NCBI RefSeq assembly: GCF_004348545.1
Contig: NZ_SMKL01000010.1
Span: 49,526-113,525, forward strand
Reading direction: 5' to 3'
Length of the DNA: 64,000 bases
Source: Jiangella ureilytica
GTDB lineage: Bacteria > Actinomycetota > Actinomycetes > Jiangellales > Jiangellaceae
Made by a program: the position numbers and the translations under genes. The stretch's first letter is position 1. The number at the start of each line of letters is the position of its first letter. Below are positions 51,910 through 61,263 of this stretch, piece by piece. The notes under the pieces were generated by a model. It made no database searches and had not been told where the DNA came from. It saw only the letters and a list, made by a program, of their open reading frames with translations.

Positions 51910-54015
51910 TCACAGGTCGTCGCACTGACCGCTCGTCGGTCCCCGGACGACGTTGGCGAAGCCTTGGTCGACGGGCGCCGGCTCGTTGTCCGAGCAGGCG
52001 AGTGGACCAGATATCCGATTGTCGGCGATCACGGTGACACCACGGACCCCGGTGACGCTGACCGGGCCGGTGACCATGTTGCCGTCGCAGCCGTCCTGAG
52101 GGCTCCCGAGCGCTACGCGGGCTCCGCCGGCGATGGTGACCGGCCCGGTGATCCGTGAACCGCAGAACTCGATCTCGAGCGCATCAGTGGCACGGACCGG
52201 CCCGGACACACGAGAGTCCGCCGAACGTAGCCCCGCCCCCGCCGCGACGGTGATCGGTCCGTTGACCGTCGCGCCATCGAGGCAGGTCACGCCGTGCGAA
52301 ATGGTCATCGGGCCGGCATGGCGTCCGGTCACGACATCGAAGCACGGAAGCTCGTCGACCCTGGTGAACCTCCACTGCTGCGGTGGCCACTTCGCCGCCT
52401 GGGTGAGGTTGCCCGCGGTGTGGTCGCCGTCGCGCCGGATGCCGCCGACGACGTCGGTGCCGATGTCGCCGTCGCAGTTGTACGAGGCGGCTGGGTCGCA
52501 GACGTTCTCGATCTCGACGGCGAGGTTGGTTCCCTCGGACACGGCTCGATGGAAGCCGTGTCCGGTGTCGTCGAGGTTCCACCTCTGCAGATCCGACGAC
52601 TCGTCGCATGGCGCGGTCACCACATCGGTGGCGATCTCGCCCGAGTCGTCCGCCATGGCGAGGCAGAGCTCGCCGTCGGCGCCCATGCCTCGGAGGCGCC
52701 ATGTGCCGTCAGGTGCGGCGTGCATCTCCCAGATCTGCTCCGGTGCCGAGTCGTCGCAGTGTGCCTGGATCACGTTGCGGTCGTCCGCTGTGAGGCAGCG
52801 GTCGCTGACGACCGGGTTCTGCAGGCTGTTCGGGTCGCTGATGCTCCCGTCCTGGTTGACCAGCCGGTAGTGGGCGCCGTCTTGCAGGTCGTACGGGCCG
52901 CCGTCCGGTTCATTCAGGTACGGCCAGCCGTCGTGCCAGCTCATCGGCCAGATGCCCAGTGTGTTCTGGGGCCGGTACGCGTGGTAGACGAGGTGGTACA
53001 CGTCGTCCTCGACGAAGATGTCCGCACCTCCAGGAGCCCGGTACAGCCCTGATGGGGTCACATCGGCAGCCGCCACCCGACTGTTGAGGATGATGCTGCC
53101 GCCGCCCTCGGCAAGGTCGACACCGTTCTTGTCCACGTACGGTCCGTAGATGTTCTCGGAGCGACCGACGATGATCTTGTACGTGTTGTCGTTCCCGTTC
53201 GCGCGGCAGCACCAGTCCCAGGCCGCCATCAGGTAGAAGTAGCCGTCCTTCTCGAAGATGGACGGCCCCTCGATGCGGTTGAAGTTCGGGCAACTCGGCT
53301 GCGGATACGGACACCCCGGGGTGAGGATGGGGAACAGATCGCTCTCCCGATGAGCGATCATTCGGCGCTCGCCCACGACCGAGACCATGTCCTCACCCAG
53401 CTGCTGGATCATGATGCCGTCGAAGTGCGAGCCCCACACGATCCACCAGTCACCGTTCTCATCAGGCCAGATCGCGCCGTCGATCGCGTTGAAGGTCGCG
53501 TGGCCGGGATCCTGCGAACCAGATCTGATCACCGTGCCGCGTTCGACATAACTCGCTGGGTCGTCGGGCGTCTTCGTGGTCTTGAGCCTGATCGACGAGT
53601 TGTTCGTGCCGAACGAAGAACTCGAGTAGTAGTAGTAATAGGTGTCCTCGATACGCTGCACGTGAGGTGCCCAGCCCGCCGCCGGCACGCTGCCGAGGTT
53701 GGTCCAGGGCCCCTCGAGGCTCGGGGCGCTGCGCACCAGGCCTCCGGTTGCCGACACGTAGTAGGTGTCGTCGTCCTTCCACAAGGTCGGGTCGTGCAGC
53801 GAGACGGACCCGGTCAACGGGATCTGGCCCGGCGACTCATCGATCAGCTCGCCGGCCTGGTCCGCCGGTGCTGCCTCGGCCGTCGCCTTCGGCGGTTCCG
53901 CGGCCGTCGCGGTCTGGGTGAGCAGCGCCGCCGGGATCGCGGCCACCGCTAGGATCGCCGCAGCCTGGGTGCGCCACGGCCGGTGCGGTCCTGCAGTATC
54001 GTGTTTTGCCAGCAT
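51910..54015 (-). CDS. Secreted GH43 arabinanase-like enzyme with ricin-type lectin and beta-helix-like tail
   Basis: The 701-residue protein has a signal peptide (cleavage near ATA-AE). A GH43 propeller spans about 60-370, with likely catalytic residues in SLHDPTLW (base), NAIDGAIW and RIEGPSIFEKDG (acid), as in endo-1,5-arabinanases. Next comes a ricin-type beta-trefoil (QIWEMHAAPDGTWRLRG, LQRWNLDDTGHGF, PPQQWRFTRV) at about 385-550. The final 145 residues match the repetitive C-terminal domain of the 39091 GH43 protein, including the ending GPLAC...GQC. It should cut arabinan outside the cell and feed the GH51 and transporter encoded upstream in the same operon. Confidence 0.88.
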   Translation of the reverse strand: MLAKHDTAGPHRPWRTQAAAILAVAAIPAALLTQTATAAEPPKATAEAAPADQAGELIDESPGQIPLTGSVSLHDPTLWKDDDTYYVSATGGLVRSAPSLEGPWTNLGSVPAAGWAPHVQRIEDTYYYYYSSSSFGTNNSSIRLKTTKTPDDPASYVERGTVIRSGSQDPGHATFNAIDGAIWPDENGDWWIVWGSHFDGIMIQQLGEDMVSVVGERRMIAHRESDLFPILTPGCPYPQPSCPNFNRIEGPSIFEKDGYFYLMAAWDWCCRANGNDNTYKIIVGRSENIYGPYVDKNGVDLAEGGGSIILNSRVAAADVTPSGLYRAPGGADIFVEDDVYHLVYHAYRPQNTLGIWPMSWHDGWPYLNEPDGGPYDLQDGAHYRLVNQDGSISDPNSLQNPVVSDRCLTADDRNVIQAHCDDSAPEQIWEMHAAPDGTWRLRGMGADGELCLAMADDSGEIATDVVTAPCDESSDLQRWNLDDTGHGFHRAVSEGTNLAVEIENVCDPAASYNCDGDIGTDVVGGIRRDGDHTAGNLTQAAKWPPQQWRFTRVDELPCFDVVTGRHAGPMTISHGVTCLDGATVNGPITVAAGAGLRSADSRVSGPVRATDALEIEFCGSRITGPVTIAGGARVALGSPQDGCDGNMVTGPVSVTGVRGVTVIADNRISGPLACSDNEPAPVDQGFANVVRGPTSGQCDDL

Positions 54016-54116
54016 TACCAGCTACCTTCCTGATCTGCCGCGTTGGCCCGCCCACTCATTCGTCATGCGTGCAACGGCAGCCCGGCGCGTACATGGCCTT
54101 GTCGCTGATGCTCAGC

Positions 54117-55649
54117 TCACTCCTCTCGGTCACGCGGTCGGTCTGGATCGGTGAGCCGGACGACGTTCCAGCTCGCGGGCTTCAGGTAGGCCCGTGCGGA
54201 GCCGTGGCCGGAGGTGTCGACGGGCACGGACACGGGGATCACACGGTCCGGATTCGTGCTGCTGTTGGTCGCTGCGAGGTCGTCTCCGGACAGCACGGTG
54301 TGCTCGGTGATCCGGTGTCGTGCGAACGCGTCGTGCCGGATCGTGAGCTCGACCGGTTCGGCCGGGTTCCGGTTCACGGCGAAGATCGCCACGTCGCCGG
54401 AGTCGTCGTCGTAGGTGGCGACGGCGTGGACCGCCGGCACGTCGCCGTAGCGGGCAGTCGCCATGACTGGTGCCACCGGGTCGACGCGCAGTACGCGGCC
54501 ACGGGCCAGCCGGGCGGTGAGCGCGAAAGGGTGGAAGCTCGCTTGTCGCCATGCCGGTCCGCCCGGCTCGGTGCGGATCGGCGCGATCGCGTTGACGAGT
54601 TGGGCGAGGCAGGCGACCGTCACTCGGTCGCAGTGCCGCAGCAGCGCGATCAGCAGGCTGCCGACCACGACAGCGTCCGCCACGGTGTAGGTGTCCTCGA
54701 TCAACGGTGGCGCCTCGGGCCAGTCGTCCGGAGGTCCTTGCTCCCGCCAGTCGGTCTGGTCCCACACGTTCCACTCGTCGAACGACAGATCGATGCGCTT
54801 GTTCGCCCGCCGCTTGGCCCGCACGTGGTCGGCGGTCGAGACGACGTCGTCGATGAACGCCTCCATGTCGACAGCCGATGCCAGGAAGCTGGCCAGGTCG
54901 CCATCCTGCAGGTGGTAGTACGCATGCAGCGAGATGTAGTCGACCTGGTCGTAAGCCTCTTGCAGAACCGTGGCTTCCCACGCGCCGAAGGTCGGCATTC
55001 CCGAGTGCGAGCTCCCGCAGGCGACCAGCTCCAGCGACGGATCGATCATCCGCATCGCGCGGCCGGTCTCCGCGGCCAGCCGGCCATACTCGGCGGCCGT
55101 CTTGTGACCGATCTGCCACGGTCCGTCCATCTCGTTGCCGAGGCACCAGAGACGGATGTCGAATGGCTTCGTGTGGCCGTGCGCCTTGCGCAAGTCGGAC
55201 CAGTAGGTGCCGCCCGGGTGATTGCAGTACTCCAGCAGATCGCAGGCGTCCTGGACGCCGCGCGTGCCGAGGTTCAACGCCATCATGGGTTCGATGCCCG
55301 CCCGATGACTCCAGGCGGCGAACTCGCCGAGGCCGAAGGCGTTGGTCTCGGTCGAGCGCCATGCCGGGTCCAGCCGCTGCGGCCGGGTCTCCCGCGGCCC
55401 GACGCCGTCCTCCCACCGATACCCGGACACGAAGTTCCCACCTGGATACCGCACCGTGGACACTCCGAGTTCTCGGGTCAGATCGAGCACGTCGGTTCGG
55501 AACCCATCGTCATCGGCCGATGGGTGAGTAGGTTCGAAGATCCCCGTATACACACACCGGCCCAGGTGCTCCACGAACGAGCCGAACAATCGCGGCGGCA
55601 CCTCGGCGATGCGGAACTCAGGGTCGATGGTCAGGATTGCGCTTTGCAC
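54117..55649 (-). CDS. GH51 alpha-L-arabinofuranosidase
   Basis: This 510-residue GH51 enzyme has its acid/base Glu at E173 (CLGNEMDGPWQ) and its nucleophile at E292 (SFDEWNVW), spaced as in characterised GH51 arabinofuranosidases. RYPGGNFVSGYRWEDGVGP near residue 67 is the family signature. There is no signal peptide, so it should release L-arabinose from imported oligosaccharides in the cytoplasm. The GTG start follows GAGGAG. It lies 110 bases after the MalG-type permease gene and about 100 bases before the GH43 gene, in one operon. Confidence 0.95.
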   Translation of the reverse strand: MQSAILTIDPEFRIAEVPPRLFGSFVEHLGRCVYTGIFEPTHPSADDDGFRTDVLDLTRELGVSTVRYPGGNFVSGYRWEDGVGPRETRPQRLDPAWRSTETNAFGLGEFAAWSHRAGIEPMMALNLGTRGVQDACDLLEYCNHPGGTYWSDLRKAHGHTKPFDIRLWCLGNEMDGPWQIGHKTAAEYGRLAAETGRAMRMIDPSLELVACGSSHSGMPTFGAWEATVLQEAYDQVDYISLHAYYHLQDGDLASFLASAVDMEAFIDDVVSTADHVRAKRRANKRIDLSFDEWNVWDQTDWREQGPPDDWPEAPPLIEDTYTVADAVVVGSLLIALLRHCDRVTVACLAQLVNAIAPIRTEPGGPAWRQASFHPFALTARLARGRVLRVDPVAPVMATARYGDVPAVHAVATYDDDSGDVAIFAVNRNPAEPVELTIRHDAFARHRITEHTVLSGDDLAATNSSTNPDRVIPVSVPVDTSGHGSARAYLKPASWNVVRLTDPDRPRDREE

Positions 55650-55759
55650 CGAAGGTCACTCCTCATCGTTCGGGCTGGAGCACGGTGGCCGGAGAAGGGC
55701 AGCCGGCACCGCGGACAGGTCGCGCTGGGCCGTACTGAGCTTCTTCCGCGGGCGGAGGG

Positions 55760-56629
55760 TCACTTGGTGCCAGTGCCGAACTGCCCGAGTCCGTTGATGA
55801 ACTGCTTTCGGAGGAGCACGAACATGAGCATGATCGGCACTACCGCGATGACTGCGACAGCGATCACCAGGTCCCATCGCGGCCGGTACAGGCCGACGAG
55901 CGTGGTCATGCCGACGGATAGGGGGTAGTTGCCCTCGGATCGCATGACGATGAGCGGCCAGAGCAGATCGTTCCACTGCTCGAGCGCGAAGATGATCGCC
56001 AGCGTTGCCAGCGCCGGCTTCACCATCGGGAGCACGATCCGGAAGAAGATCCGGTAGTCCGACGCTCCATCCACCCGCGCCGCGTCGAACACCGCCTGTG
56101 GCAGGCCGAGCATGTACTGGCGCATGTAGAACAGCCCGAACGGATGCGCCAGCATCGGCACGATGACCCCGAGATGCGTGTCGATCAGGTTGAGCTGGAT
56201 CATCAGCAGGAACAAGGGAATCAGCAACAGATGGAACGGCAACATCTGCGAGGCGAGGATGGACACGAAGATCGTGTTGCGGAACGGGAACCTGATCTGC
56301 GCCAGCGCATAGGCAGCCATCGTGACGACGACCAGGGAGCCGACCGTCGACCCCACGGTGAGGATCACCGAGTTCGCGAACCACGAGACGACGGGCGTTT
56401 CGTTGAACACGGTCCGGAAGTTCTGCAGCGTGAGCGACGACGGAAAGAACTGACCCGCGTCGGCGAAGATGCGCTGCGGCTCGCGCAGCGAACTGACCAG
56501 AAGCCAGTAGAACGGGATCAGGAACGCTATCGCGATCACCGCGACCACCGACGTCATGGCGATCTTCTTCACCGTCGGCCGATGAGACGTACCGCTGCTG
56601 ATGAGTGGCTTTCGCTGGGCAACGGTCAT
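55760..56629 (-). CDS. Sugar ABC transporter permease (MalG/CUT1 type)
   Basis: The 289-residue protein has six hydrophobic helices and the EAA coupling loop DAARVDGASDYRIFFRIVLPMVKPA. The N-terminal SSGTSHRPTVKK tail and late LMFVLLRKQFINGLGQFGTG are typical of CUT1 MalG-like subunits. It pairs with the MalF-type gene three bases upstream. Arabino-oligosaccharides are the likely cargo from gene context. Confidence 0.92.
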   Translation of the reverse strand: MTVAQRKPLISSGTSHRPTVKKIAMTSVVAVIAIAFLIPFYWLLVSSLREPQRIFADAGQFFPSSLTLQNFRTVFNETPVVSWFANSVILTVGSTVGSLVVVTMAAYALAQIRFPFRNTIFVSILASQMLPFHLLLIPLFLLMIQLNLIDTHLGVIVPMLAHPFGLFYMRQYMLGLPQAVFDAARVDGASDYRIFFRIVLPMVKPALATLAIIFALEQWNDLLWPLIVMRSEGNYPLSVGMTTLVGLYRPRWDLVIAVAVIAVVPIMLMFVLLRKQFINGLGQFGTGTK

Positions 56630-56632
56630 CGT

Positions 56633-57580
56633 TCATCGGTCCTTTGCGAAGAAGCCGAACGCCTTCAGCATGATCAACGAGAACACCATGATGATCGCGG
56701 CCAGGACGACCCCGATCGCGGACGCGTAGCCGAGATCGAAGGACGTGAACGCCGTGCGGTAGAGGTGCACCACGGCGCTCAGCCCACCTTGGCCCGGCCC
56801 ACCGCCAGAGCCCCAGAGGACCAGCGGCTCGACGAAGAGCTGGAATCCGCCGAAGATCGTCAGGACGGTGACGAACAGGATGATCGGTTTCGACAGCGGC
56901 ACCGAGAGATGCCAGAACTGCCGGATCGGTCCGGCGCCATCGACAGCAGCTGACTCGTAGAGCTCGTTCGGGATGTTGGACAGGCCGGTGGTGAAGTAGA
57001 TGATGTTGATCCCGGTCCACCGCCACGTGGCCATGATGATCATCGCCGGGATCGCCAGATGCCGGGTTTCCAGCCACGCCTGTGCGGGCACTCCGAACAG
57101 TCCGAGGAAGCCGTTCAGCAAGCCGTTCGTGGACAGCAGCAGGGAGAACACCACGCCCACCACGACGAGCGAGGTGAGCACCGGCAGGAACAGGATGGAG
57201 CGGAACATCGACTGTCGTGCCACCCAGCGCGAGCGCAGGATCGCGGCGAGGACGAACGGTACAGGGATCAGCACCAACAGCGTTCCGATCGTGTACAGCA
57301 TGGTGTTCCGAAGTGCCGTGAAGCCTGTCCGATCCGTCAGAACTCGCTGGTAGTTGTCCAGGCCCGTCCACTCGGACGAGCCGATTCCCTGGATCTCCTG
57401 GAAGCTCAGGACCACGGCGTAGCCGACCGCGTAGACACGAAAGACGACGTAGAGCACGAGGAACGGCAGGAGGAACACCATCGCCACGACTGCCGGACGG
57501 TGGAGGAACGGCCTCTTCGGCTTGCGCCCGCGCGGGGAGGTGCCGGATCGCGCATCGGCGTGTGTGGTGTCGGTCGCCAT
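56633..57580 (-). CDS. Sugar ABC transporter permease (MalF/CUT1 type)
   Basis: The 315-residue permease has six hydrophobic helices and the EAA loop YESAAVDGAGPIRQFWHLSVPLSKP. The ribosome site GGAAGGAAG precedes the ATG at 57580. It is the second gene of the operon, 114 bases after the binding protein, and a stem-loop lies in that gap. No ATPase gene is present, so a shared MsiK-type ATPase is probably used. Confidence 0.92.
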   Translation of the reverse strand: MATDTTHADARSGTSPRGRKPKRPFLHRPAVVAMVFLLPFLVLYVVFRVYAVGYAVVLSFQEIQGIGSSEWTGLDNYQRVLTDRTGFTALRNTMLYTIGTLLVLIPVPFVLAAILRSRWVARQSMFRSILFLPVLTSLVVVGVVFSLLLSTNGLLNGFLGLFGVPAQAWLETRHLAIPAMIIMATWRWTGINIIYFTTGLSNIPNELYESAAVDGAGPIRQFWHLSVPLSKPIILFVTVLTIFGGFQLFVEPLVLWGSGGGPGQGGLSAVVHLYRTAFTSFDLGYASAIGVVLAAIIMVFSLIMLKAFGFFAKDR

Positions 57581-57618
57581 CGACTGCTTCCTTCCGTCCC
57601 GCTGATACCGTCCGCGCT

Positions 57619-57654
57619 CGTGGCTCGCAGCCTGGCTACGAGCCCCGAGCCACG
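57619..57654 (-). terminator. Intercistronic stem-loop after the sugar-binding protein gene
   Basis: CGTGGCTCG and CGAGCCACG form a 9-bp stem with an 18-base loop between the binding protein and the MalF-type permease genes. Such hairpins often allow more binding protein than permease to be made. Confidence 0.55.
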
Positions 57655-57694
57655 GACGGAGATGGAGGTCGTTCGGCGTCGTCCGCCGGCCTCC

Positions 57695-59041
57695 CTAGTC
57701 GAGTGAGCGGATCTCCTCGGCCGCTTGGCGAAGTGCCTCGGCCGGATCAGCGCCTTCCTCGACGACCTGATAGGCGACGACGTCGCGCAACTGGAGCACG
57801 GCCTCCGGGTACCGAGGCCCGGTGAACTCGGGCGCCAGCCGGTCGAACATCGCCTGCACGTTGGTCATCACCGGCTCGTTGCCGAACCACGGGTCGGGCG
57901 CGGTCAGGGCCTCGTCGTCGTACACGTCGTTACGGAACGGGTCGAAACCGAGGTCGGTGTACAACGACACCTGGGCGTCATAGGTGAGCTTGGCGAACTC
58001 GAGGAACGCCTTGGCCGCTTCGAGCTTGTCCTCCTCGATCTGCGTGGTGATCGCAGTCCCGGTGCCGCCGCCCATCGTGCTGATGAACCCGTCCGGGCTG
58101 AACTCCGGCATCGGCCGGATGAGGATCTTGCCCTCGGTCTCGGGCATGAAGTCCTTGAAGCGCGTCACGTACCACAACGGCATCCACACCGAGGCGTACT
58201 GGCCCTCGTTCAATGCTTGGTAGTAGGGCTCGCTGTGGTGCTGGCCGCCGGCGCTGGCCGTGGCGATCTCGTGCTCGTGCACCATGTCGGAGATGAGCTG
58301 CAGCGCCTCGATGTTCTCCGGGCTGTCCAGGATGAGTTCGTTGTTCTCGTCGTAGGTCCCGCCGCCGTTCTGCAACATGGGGCCGAGCACGGAGAAGCGG
58401 TCGGTCGTCTCGATCGACGCCATCCAGGCATCGGTGTTCTCGACGACCTGCTGCCCGGCCGCGATGTAGTCGTCCCAGGTCACGATCGAGTCGACGTCGA
58501 CGCCCGCCGCGTCGAGGATCTCGGAGTTGTAGTACATGACCCACGCGCCGAGGTGATAGTCGATGCCGTACTCGACGCCGTCGGCCCGGTACGGTGCGGT
58601 CCGCTCCTCGACCAACTCGCTGCGGTGGTTGTCGATGATGTCGGTCAGCGGGTGCAGTGGCACGTCTCCGCGGAGGAACGTCGCGAAGCGCTGAATCTCG
58701 ATGTCGACGATGTCCGGGGCGCCGGAGCCGGATTGGAGGGCGACCAGCAGCCGGTCGTGCATGTCCTCGAAGTCGGCACTCGAGGCGTTCAGGATGATGT
58801 TGTACTCGTCGCTCTGCTCGTTGAACTCGTCCGCCCGCGCCTGCATGAAGTCGGTATGAGCGTCGACGAACGTCCAGAACTCGAGCTCGATGTCCTGAGC
58901 CTCACCGTTCGCCGCGCCGCCATCTCCGTCCGCAGCCGAGTCGTCATCACCCGACCCACAGCTCGCGGCGACGAGGAGTCCGGCAATCAGGACCGCCTTC
59001 CATCGAAGCCGACGGCGACCGAATCCTGTGATCGCTAACAT
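57695..59041 (-). CDS. Sugar ABC transporter substrate-binding lipoprotein (SBP family 1)
   Basis: The 448-residue protein has a lipobox LVAASC (C28) and an SBP_bac_1 domain (ELEFWTFVDAHTDFMQARADEFN, PDIVDIEIQRFATFLRGDV, SPDGFISTMGGGTGTAITTQ). It captures an oligosaccharide outside the cell, most likely arabino-oligosaccharide given the GH51 and GH43 genes in the same operon. The ribosome site GAGAGGA precedes ATG 59041. It is the first gene of the operon running to 51910. Confidence 0.93.
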   Translation of the reverse strand: MLAITGFGRRRLRWKAVLIAGLLVAASCGSGDDDSAADGDGGAANGEAQDIELEFWTFVDAHTDFMQARADEFNEQSDEYNIILNASSADFEDMHDRLLVALQSGSGAPDIVDIEIQRFATFLRGDVPLHPLTDIIDNHRSELVEERTAPYRADGVEYGIDYHLGAWVMYYNSEILDAAGVDVDSIVTWDDYIAAGQQVVENTDAWMASIETTDRFSVLGPMLQNGGGTYDENNELILDSPENIEALQLISDMVHEHEIATASAGGQHHSEPYYQALNEGQYASVWMPLWYVTRFKDFMPETEGKILIRPMPEFSPDGFISTMGGGTGTAITTQIEEDKLEAAKAFLEFAKLTYDAQVSLYTDLGFDPFRNDVYDDEALTAPDPWFGNEPVMTNVQAMFDRLAPEFTGPRYPEAVLQLRDVVAYQVVEEGADPAEALRQAAEEIRSLD

Positions 59042-59467
59042 GCTCGATCCTCTCGACGTTGAGCCTGACCTGACTGGAACGCAGTTCGCCGCGGAGGGCA
59101 GCTACACGACTTCGTCCGATGGGGCGGATCCCGTCCGGGTCATCGGACAGCTCGAAAGCTAGTCGTGACCCAGATCACGGTCAAGACATCTGATAGGCTT
59201 CGTTACCTCTTCGTTACGCCCAGCTTCCAGCAATGCTATTTTCCTGAGGAACGCCCTGCCGATGGTGGCCTAGGATCGTCCCGTTGCGATCATTGTCACG
59301 CTGGAGCGCGGTCCGACCTGTCTGATAAGTATGGCGCGGGAGGAGGTGCTGAGTACGCGCGCCGACCAGTTCGAGGTCAACAGGTTCGCGATGCGCGAGG
59401 CGGCCATGTCACTCCCGACAGGTGGACTCGTTGAAGTCAGCCGGTCCGTCGAGAAGGAAAGGGACTC
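59042..59467. other. Divergent promoter region of the arabinan operon and esterase gene
   Basis: The 426 bases hold the CRP-like site at 59164-59179 and two CTGATA motifs (59190 and 59322) like those before the fadR-type gene. No gene is supported here. Confidence 0.55.
59164..59179. promoter_or_regulatory. CRP/GlxR-like palindrome
   Basis: CGTGACCCAGATCACG has arms GTGA-N6-TCAC, the layout of CRP-family sites in actinobacteria. It lies about 120 bases upstream of the sugar-binding protein gene, consistent with carbon-source control. Confidence 0.5.
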
Positions 59468-61132
59468 ATGAAACGTCGAAGCATCATCACGAGGTTGGCC
59501 ACTCGCATCGAATCAGCCTGCCGCTCTGCCGCACGGACTCGCTCTCGTGGGGGGACGACGAAGGTCGACAAGCCTCGCGCGCAGAGCCTTGCGGCGGTGG
59601 CGGTTGGCTGCAGTCTTCTCCTCGCCGGAGCCGCCGCCCCAGCTGTCGCGAACACCGTCGACGACCTCGACCTCGGTCCCCAGGTGATAAAGACGGACGA
59701 GGGTCCCACTGGGTACGCCGTCACGTTCCGATACAAGGCGCCCGACGATGTCGAGCAGGTGCGGATTTGGGGGGAGTGGCAGTTCTCCAGCATTGAGACC
59801 CTCGTCAACACGCGCACTTCAGACGGCCGCATGGGATGGGACTGGAGGCCAGGGGACACTGTGGCCGCTGCCGGTCCCGGGTTCTTCCCCGCCTTCCCAG
59901 CCTCGGACATGACCCTGGGGGAGGATGGCGTATGGACCTGGACCACGCCGCTGCCCTCCGGGATGCACTCCTACCGCTTCGTCCATGACTGCGGGGGGCC
60001 TGCGGGCATCGACGGCTGCACCTATCACTACGACCCGGCGAATCCGCCGTGGTCGGCTGGGCTGACCCCTACGGGCGCCCAGACACTGAGCTCGGTCTTC
60101 GTGCCGGAGCACCCGGACTTCCCGACCTACGACACCCGCAACCATGCACCGACGCCGCCGGAGCTCACCGGGACGTTCGAGCACCGCGAATATGTCTCGC
60201 CGGCTTCGACGAATCCGCCGGGCAAGCACCACCTCGTGGCATACCTGCCCGCCGGCTACGACGCCGACCGTCGAGTGCCCTATCCCACGCTCTATCTGAG
60301 CCACGGCTTCGGGGGCAACGAATCTCACTTCTTCGTGCAGGCTCTCGCCAACTACCTCATGGAGAACCTCGTCGCCGACGGCCACGTGCAGCCGATGGTC
60401 ATCGTCGCGACCAACTTCAACGGGATCCCGGGTGGCGACGAAGGCTATGCGCGGGACCTGATAGACAACGTCATCCCGTTCATCGAGCGGGAGTACAACG
60501 TGTCCACGCTCCCGGAGGACAGGGCGTTCGGCGGGCAGTCGATGGGCGCGCAACGAGGCATCAGCCTGCTGTACAACCACACACCTACCTTCCATTACTA
60601 CGGCCTGTGGGCAGCGGCTGGGGGCGGCAACCCCAACGCGACCCAGGTCGAGAACATGAGAGGTGTGCGCGGCGGCATCCACATGGGCACGGGTCTGCAG
60701 GACTTCGTCGGCAACATCGGCCCGAACTCGATTGCGCGGGCGGCGACCCTGCGGAGCCATGGCCTTGAGGTGGTGGAACACAACGTGGACGGCACCCATA
60801 CCTGGGTTGCCGCCCGTCCGCTCCTCGAGGACTTCCTGAAGAGCGTCGTCTTCCGTACCACGGAGACGTCCCTCTTGGTCGAGACCCGCGGCCACAGGGT
60901 CACCCATGTCTCCGCCACTGTCGAACCACTGGGCACCAGTCAGGCGGTTCCGACCGGGCTCGTGGAGTTCCGCCGTGGTGACGAGGTCCTGGGCGTCGCC
61001 AAACTGAACGCCCGTGGTACCGCCCGCCTACGCCCGCCCCTTCCCGGGGCGGCGGAGGGCATCGAGGCCCGTTATCTGGGCGACGATCTCTTCAACGGCT
61101 CTGACAGCGGGCCCACGGATGATGCGCCGTAG
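59468..61132 (+). CDS. Secreted CE1-type esterase with N-terminal CBM48-like and C-terminal Ig-like regions
   Basis: The 554-residue protein has a long signal peptide (cleavage near AVA-NT) and a CBM48/E-set-like region at about 70-215 (VTFRYKAPDDVEQVRIWGEW, GVWTWTTPLPSGMHSYRFV). An esterase domain of the feruloyl/acetyl-xylan type follows, with the nucleophile in GGQSMGAQ (S358) and the late His in DGTHTW. The end carries a Big_3-like segment (SATVEPLGTSQAVPTGLVEFRRGDEVLG). It probably removes ester side groups from plant cell-wall polysaccharide outside the cell, complementing the GH43 enzymes. The ribosome site GAAAGGGA precedes ATG. Confidence 0.87.
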   Translation: MKRRSIITRLATRIESACRSAARTRSRGGTTKVDKPRAQSLAAVAVGCSLLLAGAAAPAVANTVDDLDLGPQVIKTDEGPTGYAVTFRYKAPDDVEQVRIWGEWQFSSIETLVNTRTSDGRMGWDWRPGDTVAAAGPGFFPAFPASDMTLGEDGVWTWTTPLPSGMHSYRFVHDCGGPAGIDGCTYHYDPANPPWSAGLTPTGAQTLSSVFVPEHPDFPTYDTRNHAPTPPELTGTFEHREYVSPASTNPPGKHHLVAYLPAGYDADRRVPYPTLYLSHGFGGNESHFFVQALANYLMENLVADGHVQPMVIVATNFNGIPGGDEGYARDLIDNVIPFIEREYNVSTLPEDRAFGGQSMGAQRGISLLYNHTPTFHYYGLWAAAGGGNPNATQVENMRGVRGGIHMGTGLQDFVGNIGPNSIARAATLRSHGLEVVEHNVDGTHTWVAARPLLEDFLKSVVFRTTETSLLVETRGHRVTHVSATVEPLGTSQAVPTGLVEFRRGDEVLGVAKLNARGTARLRPPLPGAAEGIEARYLGDDLFNGSDSGPTDDAP

Positions 61133-61263
61133 TTGGAGATGTCGGCCGTGGCGTACACCCAGCGTGTCCGGGTCGGGCGATGGTGACGGCGCATGTCTCG
61201 AACGGGAATCGGTGTCGGTGGATGCCGGGTACGACGCGATCTTGTGTAGTTAGATGACCAACG

